A stretch of 64,000 bases of DNA from Mesostigma viride (lineage: Eukaryota > Streptophyta > Mesostigmatophyceae > Mesostigmatales > Mesostigmataceae): assembly GCA_009746045.1 (NCBI GenBank), contig RPFO01000175.1, positions 3,472,231-3,536,230 of the forward strand. Reading direction: 5' to 3'. Shown piece after piece: positions 10,999 to 39,106 of the stretch; within the stretch, counting starts at the first letter, position 1, and each line of letters begins with the position of its first letter. The notes below the pieces were generated by a model. It was given only the letters and a program-made list of their open reading frames with translations, had not been told where the DNA came from and did not search any database. A program made the translations under genes and the position numbers.

Positions 10999-11790
10999 AA
11001 CTTGTGCTCCCGTTGGGGATCGAGTCAGGGAGCACCGAAGTGCTTTTAATCCCTGTGCGTGCACAACAGGAGAAAGGGCAGAGACCCCCAGTCTCCTTCA
11101 TGCCTAAGGCATGCCACAGCTGCATTCGGGCGCGCTAGCTAAACGGACACGCTAACGATCCGGCAATCTGTGGGTGCAATAAGACCCATGTGAGCATGGC
11201 ATATAACAAGGGAGCGTGTGGCAAGGAATCTGGTCATAGCCAGGACGTAGCATGGCTGTACAAGGACTAAGCTAAGGCTATGGCTGGTTGTATACCGTGC
11301 ATGAGCGATGCACGTGTCTGGGTATGTTGGCACAGCTAGGCAAACATTGCTGCCATGGCGGCAGTGACTACTGAGGGATACAAGCTAGGGCTGTTAGCTA
11401 GTCTAGCCCGCGGGGGGCGTCCACATCTTGTGGTTGATCATCAGGTCCCCGCCCCTCCAGTACACCTTGGGCTTTTGGGGGTCCTGCTTGTGGCGGAGGT
11501 ATTCCGGCCACAGGTCGCGTCGCTGCTGCTGCTGAGCGGGGGTCAGGTCGTCGTCCAGCGTCCAGGTGAGGTCGTGCAACCGCTTGCGACGGGAGAGGAA
11601 CCGCTGCTTGTCCTCGCGGGACGGGAAGGTGAGCAGGACTGGTGGGGGAGCCGCCTTGTCCCGTGAGTGGGGAAGGCGGTGACACCCACGCAGTTCTACC
11701 TCACCTACCAAGCCCATGTCAGAGGGTAAGGAGCTGGTCCTTAAGCTCGTCGGCAAGGGAGGTTGACGTCTCACCTGGCTTCTGGGGGAA
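10999..11790 (-). pseudogene. LINE ORF1-type fragment with 3' tail (copy A)
   Basis: The minus-strand frame 11774-11403 encodes text such as VELRGCHRLPHSRD, PVLLTFPSREDKQRFL and YWRGGDLMIN. This matches the layout of the C-terminal RNA-binding part of L1-type ORF1 proteins (R-x-P, a V-x-L-TF strand, then a W/Y-GG-D-L end). The same sequence is present at 56006-56424 on the plus strand. After the stop it runs through a non-coding stretch shared with copies B and C, and ends at a hairpin-forming tail near 10999-11045 (CCCCAACGGGAGCAC on the minus strand). No ORF2 lies between ORF1 and the tail. Confidence 0.7.
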
Positions 11791-11796
11791 GCGATA

Positions 11797-11859
11797 CATG
11801 GTTGTCTCTACTATGGGCACACATGTGCATACATGGTTGTCTCTACTATGGGCACACAT
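11797..11859. repeat. Minisatellite, left block (29-31 bp unit)
   Basis: Two copies of a unit containing catggttgtctctactat then gggcacacat. The same unit recurs about nine times at 13393-13680, so the LINE 11860-13392 lies within one minisatellite. Confidence 0.85.
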
Positions 11860-13392
11860 CACTCAGCTGACCGCCCGACCTCTTAATTTCTCCTTGACGG
11901 CTCTCGAGTCCTGTATCAGGACCGCGTCAAGTTGCTGGGCAGCCTATATATACTCCCCAGCTGCGAGGCCGACGTAGACCACCCGGTATCTACCTCGCCT
12001 GGCACGCTTTACGCCAATACCGGGCCCTGTGGCGCAAGCCCTTGGGCAAGATTGAGAAACAGGACGTCTGTTTAAAGTCCTGTTCCTCCCTGTTCTTATG
12101 TACGTACGGGGCCGAGACGTGGACCCTCACAGCGCCGACCTTGCCAGAAAGCTGGACGGCGCGGTCACCAACATGCTGCGATCCATTTTTCGTGTAGGAT
12201 ACGCTGCTCATGTTCGCAATGAGGACCTGTACCTCGGCATGCCATACATCACAAGCACCATTAAGCAGCGGCGCCTGCAGCTAGTGGGGCACTTAGCTCG
12301 CACCAACCAGGTAGACACATCACGCGCCCCCCCCGTAGGACTGCGCCAAGCTCAGCCTGGCCGGCACCTCCTTACATGGGCCGGGCCCCGCAGTGCTAGA
12401 CGCTAGGGCTGGGACATCTGCCGCATACCGAACACGAACATGTTCGGGCGAATACCGAACATGTTCGGTGTTCGGGTCGCCTAAAATGTTCGGCCGATCG
12501 AACATGTGCTTTTCGGGTTCGGATCACCCTCGGAACTTACAGAACATGTTCGTGTTCGTGTTCGGGTCACCCTGGGAACCGGGCGAACATATCCGCCTCT
12601 GACCCGGTACCGAACATTGACATACTTTTCGGTTGTTGTTATTGTTTTCAGCCGAATTTTTCAGTACCAAACCACAGAACTTAACACTTATCATTCGACA
12701 GTTGAAAAGTACCAGCCAATGAACAAGATAATAAAGTACGAAGTTTTCTTTCTATCGGTTTCAGAAGTTCAGACGACAGCTAGCATTTTGCTTTAATTCT
12801 TTTGTGACAGTTCAATTGTCCTCGATGGTGTCCGTATCCTACTCACAAGTGTATCTTTATGAATTGTTCGTGTTCGGTAATTAAAATGTTCGGGTAATGT
12901 TCGGATTCGGGTTCGGGTCACCTTAAACCTGTACAGAACATGTTCGTGTTCGGGTTCGGGTCACCTGGGAATGTTCGGTATTCGGGTTCGGGTACTCTCC
13001 CCATGTGTTCGTGTTCGTGTCGCGAAATGACCCGGATGTCCGGCCAGCCCTACTAGACGCCACAAGGCACGCACCTTCAAAGAACAGCTACTAGAGGACA
13101 TGGGGGGCCTAGGCCTCTCCGTGATTTGGAACAAGATGATGGACAAGGCCAAGTGGGCCCAGGTCATAGAGGACAACGAACCCCCTCCCGCGGGGAAGCC
13201 GGCCTGCGTTTGCATACACGCGGGAAGCACGCTAGACAGGACCCCTAGGGTAGAGAGCTTAGAATAGAGTTGGCTTGATGTTGTAGATAGATTAGACCGG
13301 TAGGATTGTGTGTCCCCATCCATCCATTCATCGGGGTTAATGCTCCGTGACTCCCCAACGGGAGCACGAGTCTAATTAATTTATTAATTAAT
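11860..13392 (+). mobile_element. 5'-truncated LINE (ORF2 C-terminal part)
   Basis: Degenerate ORF2 end: the text around 11990-12110 resembles YLAWHALRQYRALWRKPLGKIEK and then YGAETWTLT, a hallmark of LINE ORF2 C-termini. It continues in another frame as RKLDGAVTNMLRSIFRVGY and RRLQLVGHLAR. The frame is interrupted at 12403 by a hAT-type MITE and resumes exactly at 13061 with HKARTFKEQLLEDMGGL, ending at a TAG at 13264. The 3' UTR ends in CTCCCCAACGGGAGCAC and an AT-rich tail. The flanking gggcacacat (11850-11859 and 13393-13402) could be a 10-bp target duplication, but it is also part of the surrounding minisatellite, so that is ambiguous. Confidence 0.8.
12404..13052. mobile_element. hAT-type MITE inserted in the LINE
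   Basis: A 649-bp insertion with ends TAGGGCTGG...CCAGCCCTA, flanked by the perfect 8-bp direct repeat CTAGACGC (12396-12403 and 13053-13060). Eight-bp duplications and TAGGG-type ends are typical of hAT transposons. The inverted repeat continues as GACATC after a 3-bp offset on one side. Removing the insert with one repeat restores the LINE reading frame. The interior holds many GTTCGGGTTCGG-like units near both ends and no transposase, so it is non-autonomous. Confidence 0.9.
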
Positions 13393-13680
13393 GGGCACAC
13401 ATACATGGTTGTCTCTACTATTGGCACACATACATGGCTGTCTCTACTATTGGCGCACATACATGGTTGCCTCTACTATTGGCACACATACATTGTGGCT
13501 GTCTCTAGTATTGGCGCACACACATGGTTGTCTCTACTATGGGCACACATGCATTGTTGTCTCTAGATAGTATTGGCACACATACAGGGTTGTCTCTACT
13601 ATAGGCAAACATACGTTGTTGTCTCTACTATTGGAACACATAGATTGTTGTCTGACTAAAGGCACACACACATGGGTGTC
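13393..13680. repeat. Minisatellite, right block (29-31 bp unit)
   Basis: About nine imperfect copies of a unit built on ggcacacatacatggttgt and ctctactatt. It lies directly downstream of the stop of the cap methyltransferase gene (which ends at 13728 on the minus strand), so it may fall in that gene's 3' UTR. Confidence 0.88.
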
Positions 13681-13727
13681 TCACTTAATTAAATAATCAA
13701 TTCAATAGGCGGCATGAGTCAGGCTAC

Positions 13728-31482
<17,755 letters not shown>

Positions 31483-31895
31483 GTAGGCCGGTCTTCCTAG
31501 CTAGATGAGAATTCTTGTGTCAGGCCTTCCATCAGCGGCTTGGCGATATTCATAAGATTCACATATTCTAAAGTATGTTGACAGCAATGGATAACGCTTT
31601 TCCACAAGGCACAAGCCCTAAGAGCGCGTGAAACTTGCTTAATTAATAATTGTCTAAGCTATCGCTAATAAGATACTCACTACTGTAGGTATTGCATGGT
31701 GGACGACGTGCATGGTGTAGAAGCCGCGCGTTGGCAGGATTCGTGCTGAAGTACTGTAAACCCGGACATCACATCTTTCTGGGTGAAGCAAGTGCTCCCT
31801 TGGTCACTCAGAGAAGCCTCTGGGTCCCGGTTGTTGACTACGTGTTTGTTGTGGTTGGTACTGTACTGTAAATACTATTGATAGTGTATCCGAAG
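31483..31895. other. Upstream region of the cap methyltransferase gene
   Basis: This 413-bp stretch lies between the proposed start codon at 31482 and the inverted-repeat element. No TATA box or recognisable operator stands out. It must hold the 5' UTR and probably at least part of the promoter. Confidence 0.4.
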
Positions 31896-31949
31896 CACTA
31901 AGAGAGGAGCCTCGTTTAAGCCACACCTCGTTTAAGCCACACCCGAGCG

Positions 31950-31972
31950 CCCCCCCCCCCCCCCCCCCCCCC
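31950..31972. repeat. Poly(C) tract
   Basis: About 23 consecutive C immediately inside the left inverted repeat of the putative element. Confidence 0.9.
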
Positions 31973-32164
31973 AGGCGCACTTGGCATCGCGCTGTCTTGC
32001 GCAGACAGGCAGACCAACGGCACGCCGCGTCGAATTGGCTTCGGGCACCCGCGCCTGCCAGTTATGTAAGAGCTGATATTTTAGTGCCCGCAGCCACCAG
32101 CCGCCAGGGGTAAAGTGGTGCGCACTCAGTGATTTCGAGTGACGTTGATTAACTGAAAACGGCC

Positions 32165-32594
32165 ATGGCGGAACGCTCGCCACGTTCTGCATTGTCACCC
32201 AGTGCGAAACGTGTTAAGCACGACAATTTGAATTTGTCCATTACGCTTAAATGCGTTCATTGGGCTAAAATTCAACGATTGCATGAAGGTAGACACAGAC
32301 AAGGTGTGTACTTGGGAGTTCACACCTCTAGCCGGATACCCCACATGCTTCTCGATTTTTGATGATAAGAAGAAAGTCGGGACGATTTCGCAGGCCCATG
32401 CGAACGTCCTGAAGTCACTCCAGGATGTTAAGGGGTTGACAGTGCTGCCTGCAGCAAGGGCTTCCAAAATAAAAAAATATTATTCATTTCAGGAATTCTT
32501 TTCCAGCCTCGAATGCGAGGACATCGAGCCGGAGGTGCGCAATGCTGTTGTCAGCTTACTTTCACGCCATGACCTCAAGTACGAAAACGTTTAA
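32165..32594 (+). CDS. Unknown small protein, frame change inside
   Basis: The first ATG (32165) lies in the strong context CGGCCATGGCG and opens a frame reading MAERSPRSALSPSAKRVKH. Near 32270 the better coding text switches to another frame, with an ATG at 32283 reading MKVDTDKVCTWEFTPLAGYP and continuing 103 codons to a TAA at 32592-32594. A TGTAA poly(A)-type motif follows at 32636. The two frames overlap for about 190 bases, and I see no usable intron in between. The gene is therefore frameshifted, starts at the second ATG, or has an assembly error. I recognise no domain. It lies within the inverted-repeat element. Confidence 0.5.
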
Positions 32595-33074
32595 AGCCTG
32601 CATGCTTAGGCGACGAGACCTGCCAGGTAATCCATTGTAATAAACGTGGTTATTTCAATAGACATGGCCGGTTCTTTGATCATGTGCGTGCAACGTTAAC
32701 GTTATGCTTTAATAAATGACAACATACAACATGCCCAAACATTGCATCTTGACATTCGGCCTTTATAATGCTTGACAAGGCATAATGCTTGACAAGGCAT
32801 GCCTTTAGAACTGGACCTTGTTATAATGCCGTCCTAGACGTGTGACGGAGACGGAAGGTAGCTAGTATCATGTCGCTAGTAACTAGGATACATTTGGACA
32901 AATGGCTTTTGATCATATGGTGCCATGCTTCCACGTTCGTTGTCTCTTTTCATATGGTGTGCACCATTATGTTTAGTGAGATGCGCCATTATGTGCATGG
33001 ATATATTCTGATTTGGCACGACGCAAAGGTGAAGATATATATATCATCAATGTAAGGGTTACGTAATTAATTAA

Positions 33075-33115
33075 TCCAAGGGTCATGCTCCTTGGCTCCC
33101 CAACGGGACCGGCCA
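33075..33115 (+). repeat. LINE/SINE-type 3' tail remnant
   Basis: The text catgctccttggctccccaa followed by cggga matches the 3' ends of the LINE copies at 13340-13370 and 10999-11045 (TGCTCC...CCCCAACGGGAGCA), including AT-rich flanks (taattaatt). The left arm of the hairpin has diverged. Confidence 0.55.
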
Positions 33116-33654
33116 CATCTAACCCACTAAGTTATCCTAGTATATTACGTGCATTGATATTAAATGAGACAACACCACACTCTTGGACGCATAATCATTA
33201 AGTAGTCTAATGATTGTATGTGACTACATACTATTGTGAGCATCAATGGGCGTGCCATGCTTCCATGTTCGTAGTCTCTTTTCATCAATGGGACTATGAG
33301 TTTAATTATTATGAGCCGGGATGGATGACACCTACTTACATATAATTTGCACCCATAAGGTACAAAGGCAGGTGCCCGCCTCCCAAATGCCGGGGCACGT
33401 GAAAGAAATACGTGAAATAAGCTTTTACACTAGTTAATTAATAGACTAGTTGTTTCCCGTGGGGGAAAGCACAAGCATTTTAATTAGCACTAACCAATTC
33501 ATTAATTGATCTCCCAACGGAGTCATGTTTTACTTTAATTTGATTAATTAATTAGTTCATTTTAATTAGCACTAACCATGCCATGCCATGCCATGCCACG
33601 CGCGGCGTGGCGTGGCGTGGCCGCGTGGCAAGGCGTGGCAAGGCGTGGCAAGGC

Positions 33655-34055
33655 GTGGCAAGGCGAGGCGAGGCAAGGCGAGGCGAGGCAAGGCGAGGCG
33701 AGGCGAGGCGAGGCGAGGCGAGGCGAGGCGAGGCGAGGCGAGGCGAGGCGAGGCGAGGCGAGGCGAGGCGAGGCGAGACGAGGCGAGACGAGGCGAGGCG
33801 AGACGAGGCGAGGCGAGGCGAGGCGAGGCGAGGCGAGGCGAGGCGAGGCGAGGCGAGGCGAGGCGAGGCGAGGCGAGGCGAGGCGAGGCGAGGCGAGGCG
33901 AGGCGAGGCGAGGCGAGGCGAGGCGAGGCGAGGCGAGGCGAGGCGAGGCGAGGCGAGGCGAGGCGAGGCGAGGCGAGGCGAGGCGAGGCGAGGCGAGGCG
34001 AGGCGAGGCGAGGCGAGGCGAGGCGAGGCGAGGCGAGGCAAGGCAAGGCAAGGCA
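33655..34055. repeat. (GAGGC)n pentanucleotide array
   Basis: About 75 units of GAGGC with occasional GAGAC and CAAGG variants. A 5-bp unit without stops leaves all six frames open for 130 or more codons; these frames are artefacts. On the minus strand the array is entered by the frame of the ORF at 34060-34620, which would add a Pro-Arg-Leu-Ala-Ser repeat to its protein if read through. Confidence 0.95.
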
Positions 34056-34059
34056 AGGG

Positions 34060-34620
34060 GCTAACGATTGCTTTGGAATTTACAATGGTCTTCAACATGC
34101 CATCTGCTGAGTCGCCACCATCATTGTCCTTCTCCGCACCCTCAAGTGCAGGCTCGTTGCCACCAACCACACCCTCTCGCCCCAGAAGTTCCTTCAACTT
34201 TGCGTGAACAGCAGGCTCGTTGCCCAAGGCAGATTGAAAATTGTTCCAGGTCTTCGCCACCACCACGGCCTTCTCACGCCCGCCCAAAAGCTTGACGAGC
34301 TCCTCCATGGAGCAGGCAGCGAGCTGGGATTTGCTTAGCCGTCCAGTGTTCTTACCAACAAGAGACTCCCTTTCGCTCCATATAGCTTGCTCCCCCCTCA
34401 TCAGCTTCTGGTAGTCATTCCACCCGAGCTGTGTCAGCTCCTCGGGCGGCATCACAGTTGCAAGAAAGGAGTGATACATGGGCTTAGAGGCCCGAACTCC
34501 GAGGCCATCAGCACCCCGGTAACATTCCCCAATATAAGGCTTTTGAAAGTGCGATATGGCACTGGCCCTTTATCCAGCACCTTGCGGGGGAATATAATGT
34601 CCTCCATACCCGCTCACACT
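34060..34620 (-). CDS. Unknown ORF running into the GAGGC array
   Basis: A minus-strand frame beginning near an ATG at about 34606 reads MEDIIFPRKVLDKGPVPYRT. A second frame starting MYHSFLATVMPPEELTQLGW at 34479 reads about 140 residues with ordinary composition (for example KLLGGREKAVVVAKTWNNF) before entering the pentanucleotide repeat near 34055. The two frames overlap around FGPLSP/MYHS and may be one gene with a single-base shift. No known domain was recognised. Whether the repeat-encoded tail is translated is unknown. Confidence 0.45.
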
Positions 34621-35056
34621 CCCCGCATCTTGCCTGGAACAGGCCTAGCAAACCGACACCCGAGCAAAGGTGGTGGCGGCATCCTTTCATCATTCATGCT
34701 CTTCCCGGCTCTTTTCCTGCCTTTTCCCGCTTTTTCCGAACCTCGAGCCGCCAGACTTGACCCGAGTAAGCGGCGCTTAACTCCCCGTTAATTGCTCCGC
34801 CTGCCAAGCACCCCTGCTACCCTGGAGACCACCCTGAACGCTTAAAAATAGCCCAGTGTCTTAAATGAGACCCCCACCTCGGACACCCCCCCCCTCAACC
34901 ACGAAATCGTGCTCAGTCAGCGAAACTGACATTTTTGCCAAGTAGAGCAGACCTCACGGAGTCAGAATCCGTGCTGAAAGTTGAAATTAACCCAACCATG
35001 CTCTTGCACTGATTTTAGGGGTTAAGGTGTGGCTTAAACGAGGCTCTACTCTTACA

Positions 35057-35774
35057 GTACATGTCTGGAGTGTCCATAATATTTGACTAACACGCAAAAA
35101 TCGCTAACGTCAAAATGTCGCGATACGACTTTAAAGCCATTAAAGATGCGAGCTAGTGAACGCCAATAATATCCCACTGCACCTAATCTCTCCGTCCGCG
35201 ACCCGAGATACGGCGTCTTCGGTCCAACCACACACCAAATCCTGTACTATCTCCGAATTCCTTCGACTTCCGACCAACGGGAAATGTCTCTTGGGACACG
35301 CGTCGACCACGAGTGCCACCTGAAAAGTACGAATATCATACGGAGATCCGCCACAGGATGCCCGATGGTTTTTAATATAGTTGGATATTCCAGGTAAATA
35401 GGTGTACGTTTATTCCCAAATGTAGCCAATAGTTAATCCCTGCTAAGCCTAGGGTATCAAGATGTCAGTGGCTAAAACGGAGCCTTACTAGACCACGGAA
35501 GCCACAATATAGTTGGATATTAGTCATATTACAATAAACCCGAGAGAATCTATGGGGATTTGGTGTTATTTGGCGGTTTCGTGGTGTTAAAAGTTAACAC
35601 CAATTAACACCAAAGCAAGCCAAAAGGACAAAATTCCCCACCAAAACCCCTTCACGTACACGAAAAAGACACCACGCCCATTCAAAGGCTTTGAATGCCG
35701 ACATGGAACGTAGCAGGTAGACCGAGGGTAGACTGCGCATGAGGTCAATCTTATGAGGTCGACCAAGCTTTAAA
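35057..35774. other. Intergenic, upstream of the sulfotransferase
   Basis: No coding signal I can support. It contains a short direct repeat (atatagttggatatt at about 35379 and 35507) and holds the probable promoter and 5' UTR of the sulfotransferase gene. Confidence 0.4.
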
Positions 35775-38421
35775 ATGCCTAGTACCAATCGGGCGGCGTA
35801 CGTCCTCCACGGGTTTCTTTGGCTGCTGGCGTGGTTTTGCCATATTGCAGGCCAAGTGCCGCTTAAAGTTGGAGGTATCCCGGCAGCGGCCGCCAGCGTC
35901 CCCAAGGGTACTCCACGGCCACCCCATCAAGCCTTAGCGACCGAGCTGCCCGGTTCACAGGTAATCAAGGAGTCTCACTTTGGAATTACAAAGAGGAGCT
36001 AGGCCCACGTGCAATAATTATCCGTAACCCACCTGCGTTACGGTGCCCCGATCACGCTTGCAAAAGCTGATGGAGACACCTCTAAACAGAGAAATGTGTA
36101 ACAGATTATTTGATAACGAACAAAAGACCCACCTTGGAAAGTACTCATTTTAAGAAAGAACCAGTCTATTTTCTGCATGGCAAGAACTAGTTTATCAAAT
36201 GCTGTTATTAATCCTTGGGTCTCTTGTTTTTTACCAGGCATCGTCTTAATCTCGTGCTGTTCATCTTGAATGATAAAATTACGGAAGGAAATTAAATTAA
36301 ATTGAATAAATATTTATATAATTAAAAACATGAAGAAGAAAATAGGATTTTTTGCTGCTGTGCCTTTTTTTGCGAAAGCAGTCCTGGAGCAGTGGCTATT
36401 CTTTGTTGACAAGAAGAAGTTGTGGGTTGGTAGGTTCCTTGCTGCATCCTCACCCTCTTGATATTTGCCCAGGCTGTTGTGAGTAGGGTGGTTTGGGGGA
36501 CCCTGTCTGCAGCTCCTGCATTGCACGTGTCAGAGGCATGTATGTGCTTTGTTATCTTTCTCCATTTAATAATAAATATCTTTGTTAAGACTACTAGGTA
36601 CAGTTTCTTGATTAACCCTGTTATCTCACTCTCTTTGTCATGGACATTGGCATTAACTATTTGGCAGTATGTGCGTGTGTGGATTGTGTGCCGTGGCAGC
36701 CACACTCACGCCCTGGGAAGGTCGACGTCCTGAGCAAAGAGGCTCGGGGTCACAGGTTCAAGGGACGAGGCACGGCCATGGGCAGGGGCTGGGGTAAGGA
36801 AAAGGGTAGAGGAGGCAACGGCAACGACAATGGCCATATCAGTGGCAATGGCCTTCCCAATCTCAACTGCAAGCGCAGGATGCCCAATCAGCCAGTAGAC
36901 AAGGCGATGGGTGCGCTGGTGAGCCAGTTGCGCCCCTGCAAGACTGACGACGCCTCCCGGACGCTGTCGGCCCCCTCGCGCAGCCTTGGCGCGAGCAATG
37001 GCCCTGGCCCCGAGGGCCTCTTCCCTGTGCCCACGATCATCGGTGTCTGCTGCGCTAAGAGCAGCTCGAGCACCCTGTACAAGTACCTGGGCATGCTGGC
37101 GTCCGCACAACGGCTCTCGGGGCGCGCCGCCATGAGAAAGGAGCTGCACTTCTTTGATTGCCTGTCCGCACGCAAGGTCACGGGCAAAGCGCTTCAGCGG
37201 AGCCCCGCCGTCGCGGACGCCGCATACCGGGAGTACGCGGGCCATTGGCTGCCCCAGCGAGGTGGGGGCGCATGCGCTCCATCAGGCATGGCCGCTAGTA
37301 CCAATAAGAGTACTAGCTGTGCTGGTACCATAGATTCTGTCCTAGGCTCCAAGTATAGTATTCCGACCAACCTCTTCTGTACGGCGTCTGCGGCCGTGTG
37401 GAACAAGGATACAGTACGCGACAATAATGGGAGCACTGCGGCTGGCGCACTTACCTCTCATGCATCTCTGTGGGCTGGCAACGGCACGAGGCCCGCCGTG
37501 GTGTCACCTGCCCGTTCTCCTGCCCACCCCCGCAAGCAGCTATTCAGCCCTTACATCACATACGATTTCACCCCCAGGTACAGCGTGGACATGGCCAGTC
37601 CCTGGGCGATGCAGCGCGTGCTGCCCGCGCCGCAGACTCCCCTTCTTCTCATGGTCCTGCGCGACCCGATCCAGCGGGCGATCAGTGGGTGGTTCCACTA
37701 CGGAAATGTCAACGCCGCTGCGGAAAACCTGCCCAAGGCGCTCCAGTTAGAGGTAGACACGGTGATCAAGCACTGTTACCCACGCAGCTATGCGGCATTC
37801 TGGGGGGGCCGCCCACCCGCCAGCCCTGGATCCCCTACCTTCGCTGCCGACGCTGTAGCGCCCATGCCCAAGCTGCCCGCGCCCATCCCGGGCAAGCTCC
37901 CTGACGCCGCGTCGTGTTCGGAGGCAGGTGACGGGTGGAAGAAGGAAGCAGCACTGATGGCGTGCATGAAGGGCATGCTTGACAAGGGCACCCTCAAGGG
38001 CAGCAACAAGTCATACGACCGCTGGCTCGTGCGCAGCCTTTACGCAGACCAGGTCCGCAACCTGCTGTGTGCAGGGTTTGCGCCGCGCCAGATTATCGTT
38101 GTGACGTTGACAGAAGTCGCGACGGACCCAGGGAACGTCTTGCGCCGCATCGCACGAGCGGTGGACAGGGACGGGTTGGTGGTGGATGAAAGCATTTTCG
38201 ACTCGGCGAGGCTGCTCAGGGACAGTGAAGTGCACGTTGTCACAGGCCAGAAGAAAGTGCCGCATGACGGCGTCAAGCTGCGGCCATTGTTGTACTCACG
38301 GCTCAAGGACATGTTTGCGGCGGATGCCACGGACCTGCTGGCGCTTGTCACCAGGAGGAACGGGTTCGTGGTCGATGATAAGGAGCTGGCAGCCGAGTTT
38401 GCGGAAATCCTCAAGCCGTGA
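35775..38421 (+). CDS. Membrane-anchored sulfotransferase (two exons)
   Basis: Probable PAPS-dependent sulfotransferase acting in the Golgi lumen on a carbohydrate or secreted protein. Exon 1 (35775-35960) begins MPSTNRAAYVLHGFLWLLAW: a short basic N-terminus and one hydrophobic segment, a signal anchor of a type II membrane protein. The donor CACAG|GTAATC and the acceptor CCGTGGCAG|CC (exon 2, 36700-38421) are both phase 0, giving 635 residues. PAPS-binding elements are visible: PTIIGVCCAKSSSSTLYKYL (about 173-192, 5'-phosphosulfate loop, without the usual GTT), RKELHFFD (about 208-215), and LRDPIQRAISGWFHY (about 382-396, the 3'-phosphate site with conserved Arg and Ser). Later, SLYADQVRNLLCAGFAPRQI matches the family's C-terminal block. 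Overall it resembles heparan-sulfate-type sulfotransferases. The substrate is unknown. It is divergently oriented to the cap methyltransferase. Confidence 0.85.
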
Positions 38422-38687
38422 GGAAACTTGCACAGGTCTTCGATCAGTGCCCAGCCTGCATGGCCCACACCTCATCTGGGCAGTCCTGACCAAGGAAATC
38501 TAATAGATATGCGCGGCTGGGACATGCGTGCACCACCCGCACTCCTAGCTTCAAGGTTGTCTGGATCACAAACATAAGTCGACGGCACCGATTGATGTAG
38601 GTGCCCCGTGTCAGCCCATCTCTTGCCAGATGCTGACAATTGCATGGTCACATCCCCGGGATCTGTGCCCATATGGTGCACCGGCGA
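38422..38687. other. Sulfotransferase 3' flank
   Basis: Non-coding sequence following the stop codon, probably 3' UTR. No clear TGTAA motif was found close to the stop. Confidence 0.4.
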
Positions 38688-38695
38688 GTCTGTTC

Positions 38696-38865
38696 CGGTG
38701 TGAGCTAGTACGCCGTATTATACGGAATACGCAGTAGGCCGAGCTTTGGCGTATTGCCGTACTAGATAGTACGACTAGGTAGCATGCGCAAATACGCCGT
38801 ATTATACGAAATACGCGGCGCCGAGGTTTTGCCGTACTGCCGTATTGCCGTACTAGCTCACACTG
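38696..38865. mobile_element. hAT-type MITE, 170 bp
   Basis: The ends CGGTGTGAGCTAGTACG and CGTACTAGCTCACACTG are 17-bp inverted repeats with one mismatch. They are flanked by the perfect 8-bp direct repeat GTCTGTTC (38688-38695 and 38866-38873). CAGTG-type ends with 8-bp duplications indicate hAT. The interior carries two copies of TACGCCGTATTATACG and no coding capacity. Confidence 0.9.
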
Positions 38866-39106
38866 GTCTGTTCCTGAGTGGATCGCACTTGGATGCGGGA
38901 CAAGTATGCGTGCCCCGCTGAATGTAGTGGAAGCCAACCAACCTTTGCAGCCTCCCCTATAGACGAAGATGGAGATAGTCTCAGTGTGCCACGGATGTGC
39001 ACACCAAATTAGCATGTGTGAGCCCTGGAGCAATTGACCGCGCCCTCTTAGCCTTTCACCTGTCACCTCCACACGTTGTGTGCTTACCTTTCACCCGTGT
39101 TTTTTT

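Larger units (their letters stand above)
31896..35056. mobile_element. Putative inverted-repeat-bounded element carrying two ORFs
   Basis: The left end (31899-31927) and right end (35027-35054) are inverted copies. The core GCCTCGTTTAAGCCACACC is perfect, preceded by a TAAGAG segment with two mismatches. On the left, CTCGTTTAAGCCACAC is duplicated in tandem. No clean target duplication was found. Inside are a plus-strand ORF (32165-32594), LINE/SINE-type tails near 33080 and 33500, a (GAGGC)n array and a minus-strand ORF (34060-34620). The element class is unknown; no transposase motif was recognised. Confidence 0.5.

Noticed and set aside
33552-34207. PRLAS/ARRGE repeat proteins in all six frames
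   Set aside because: A (GAGGC)n array without stops. Only the non-repeat start of the minus-strand frame (34060-34620) was kept, as a low-confidence ORF.
36038-36241. 67-codon minus-strand ORF in the sulfotransferase intron
   Set aside because: The start of the peptide looks plausible and a GTGGGT follows, but no partner exon or homologous motif was recognised.
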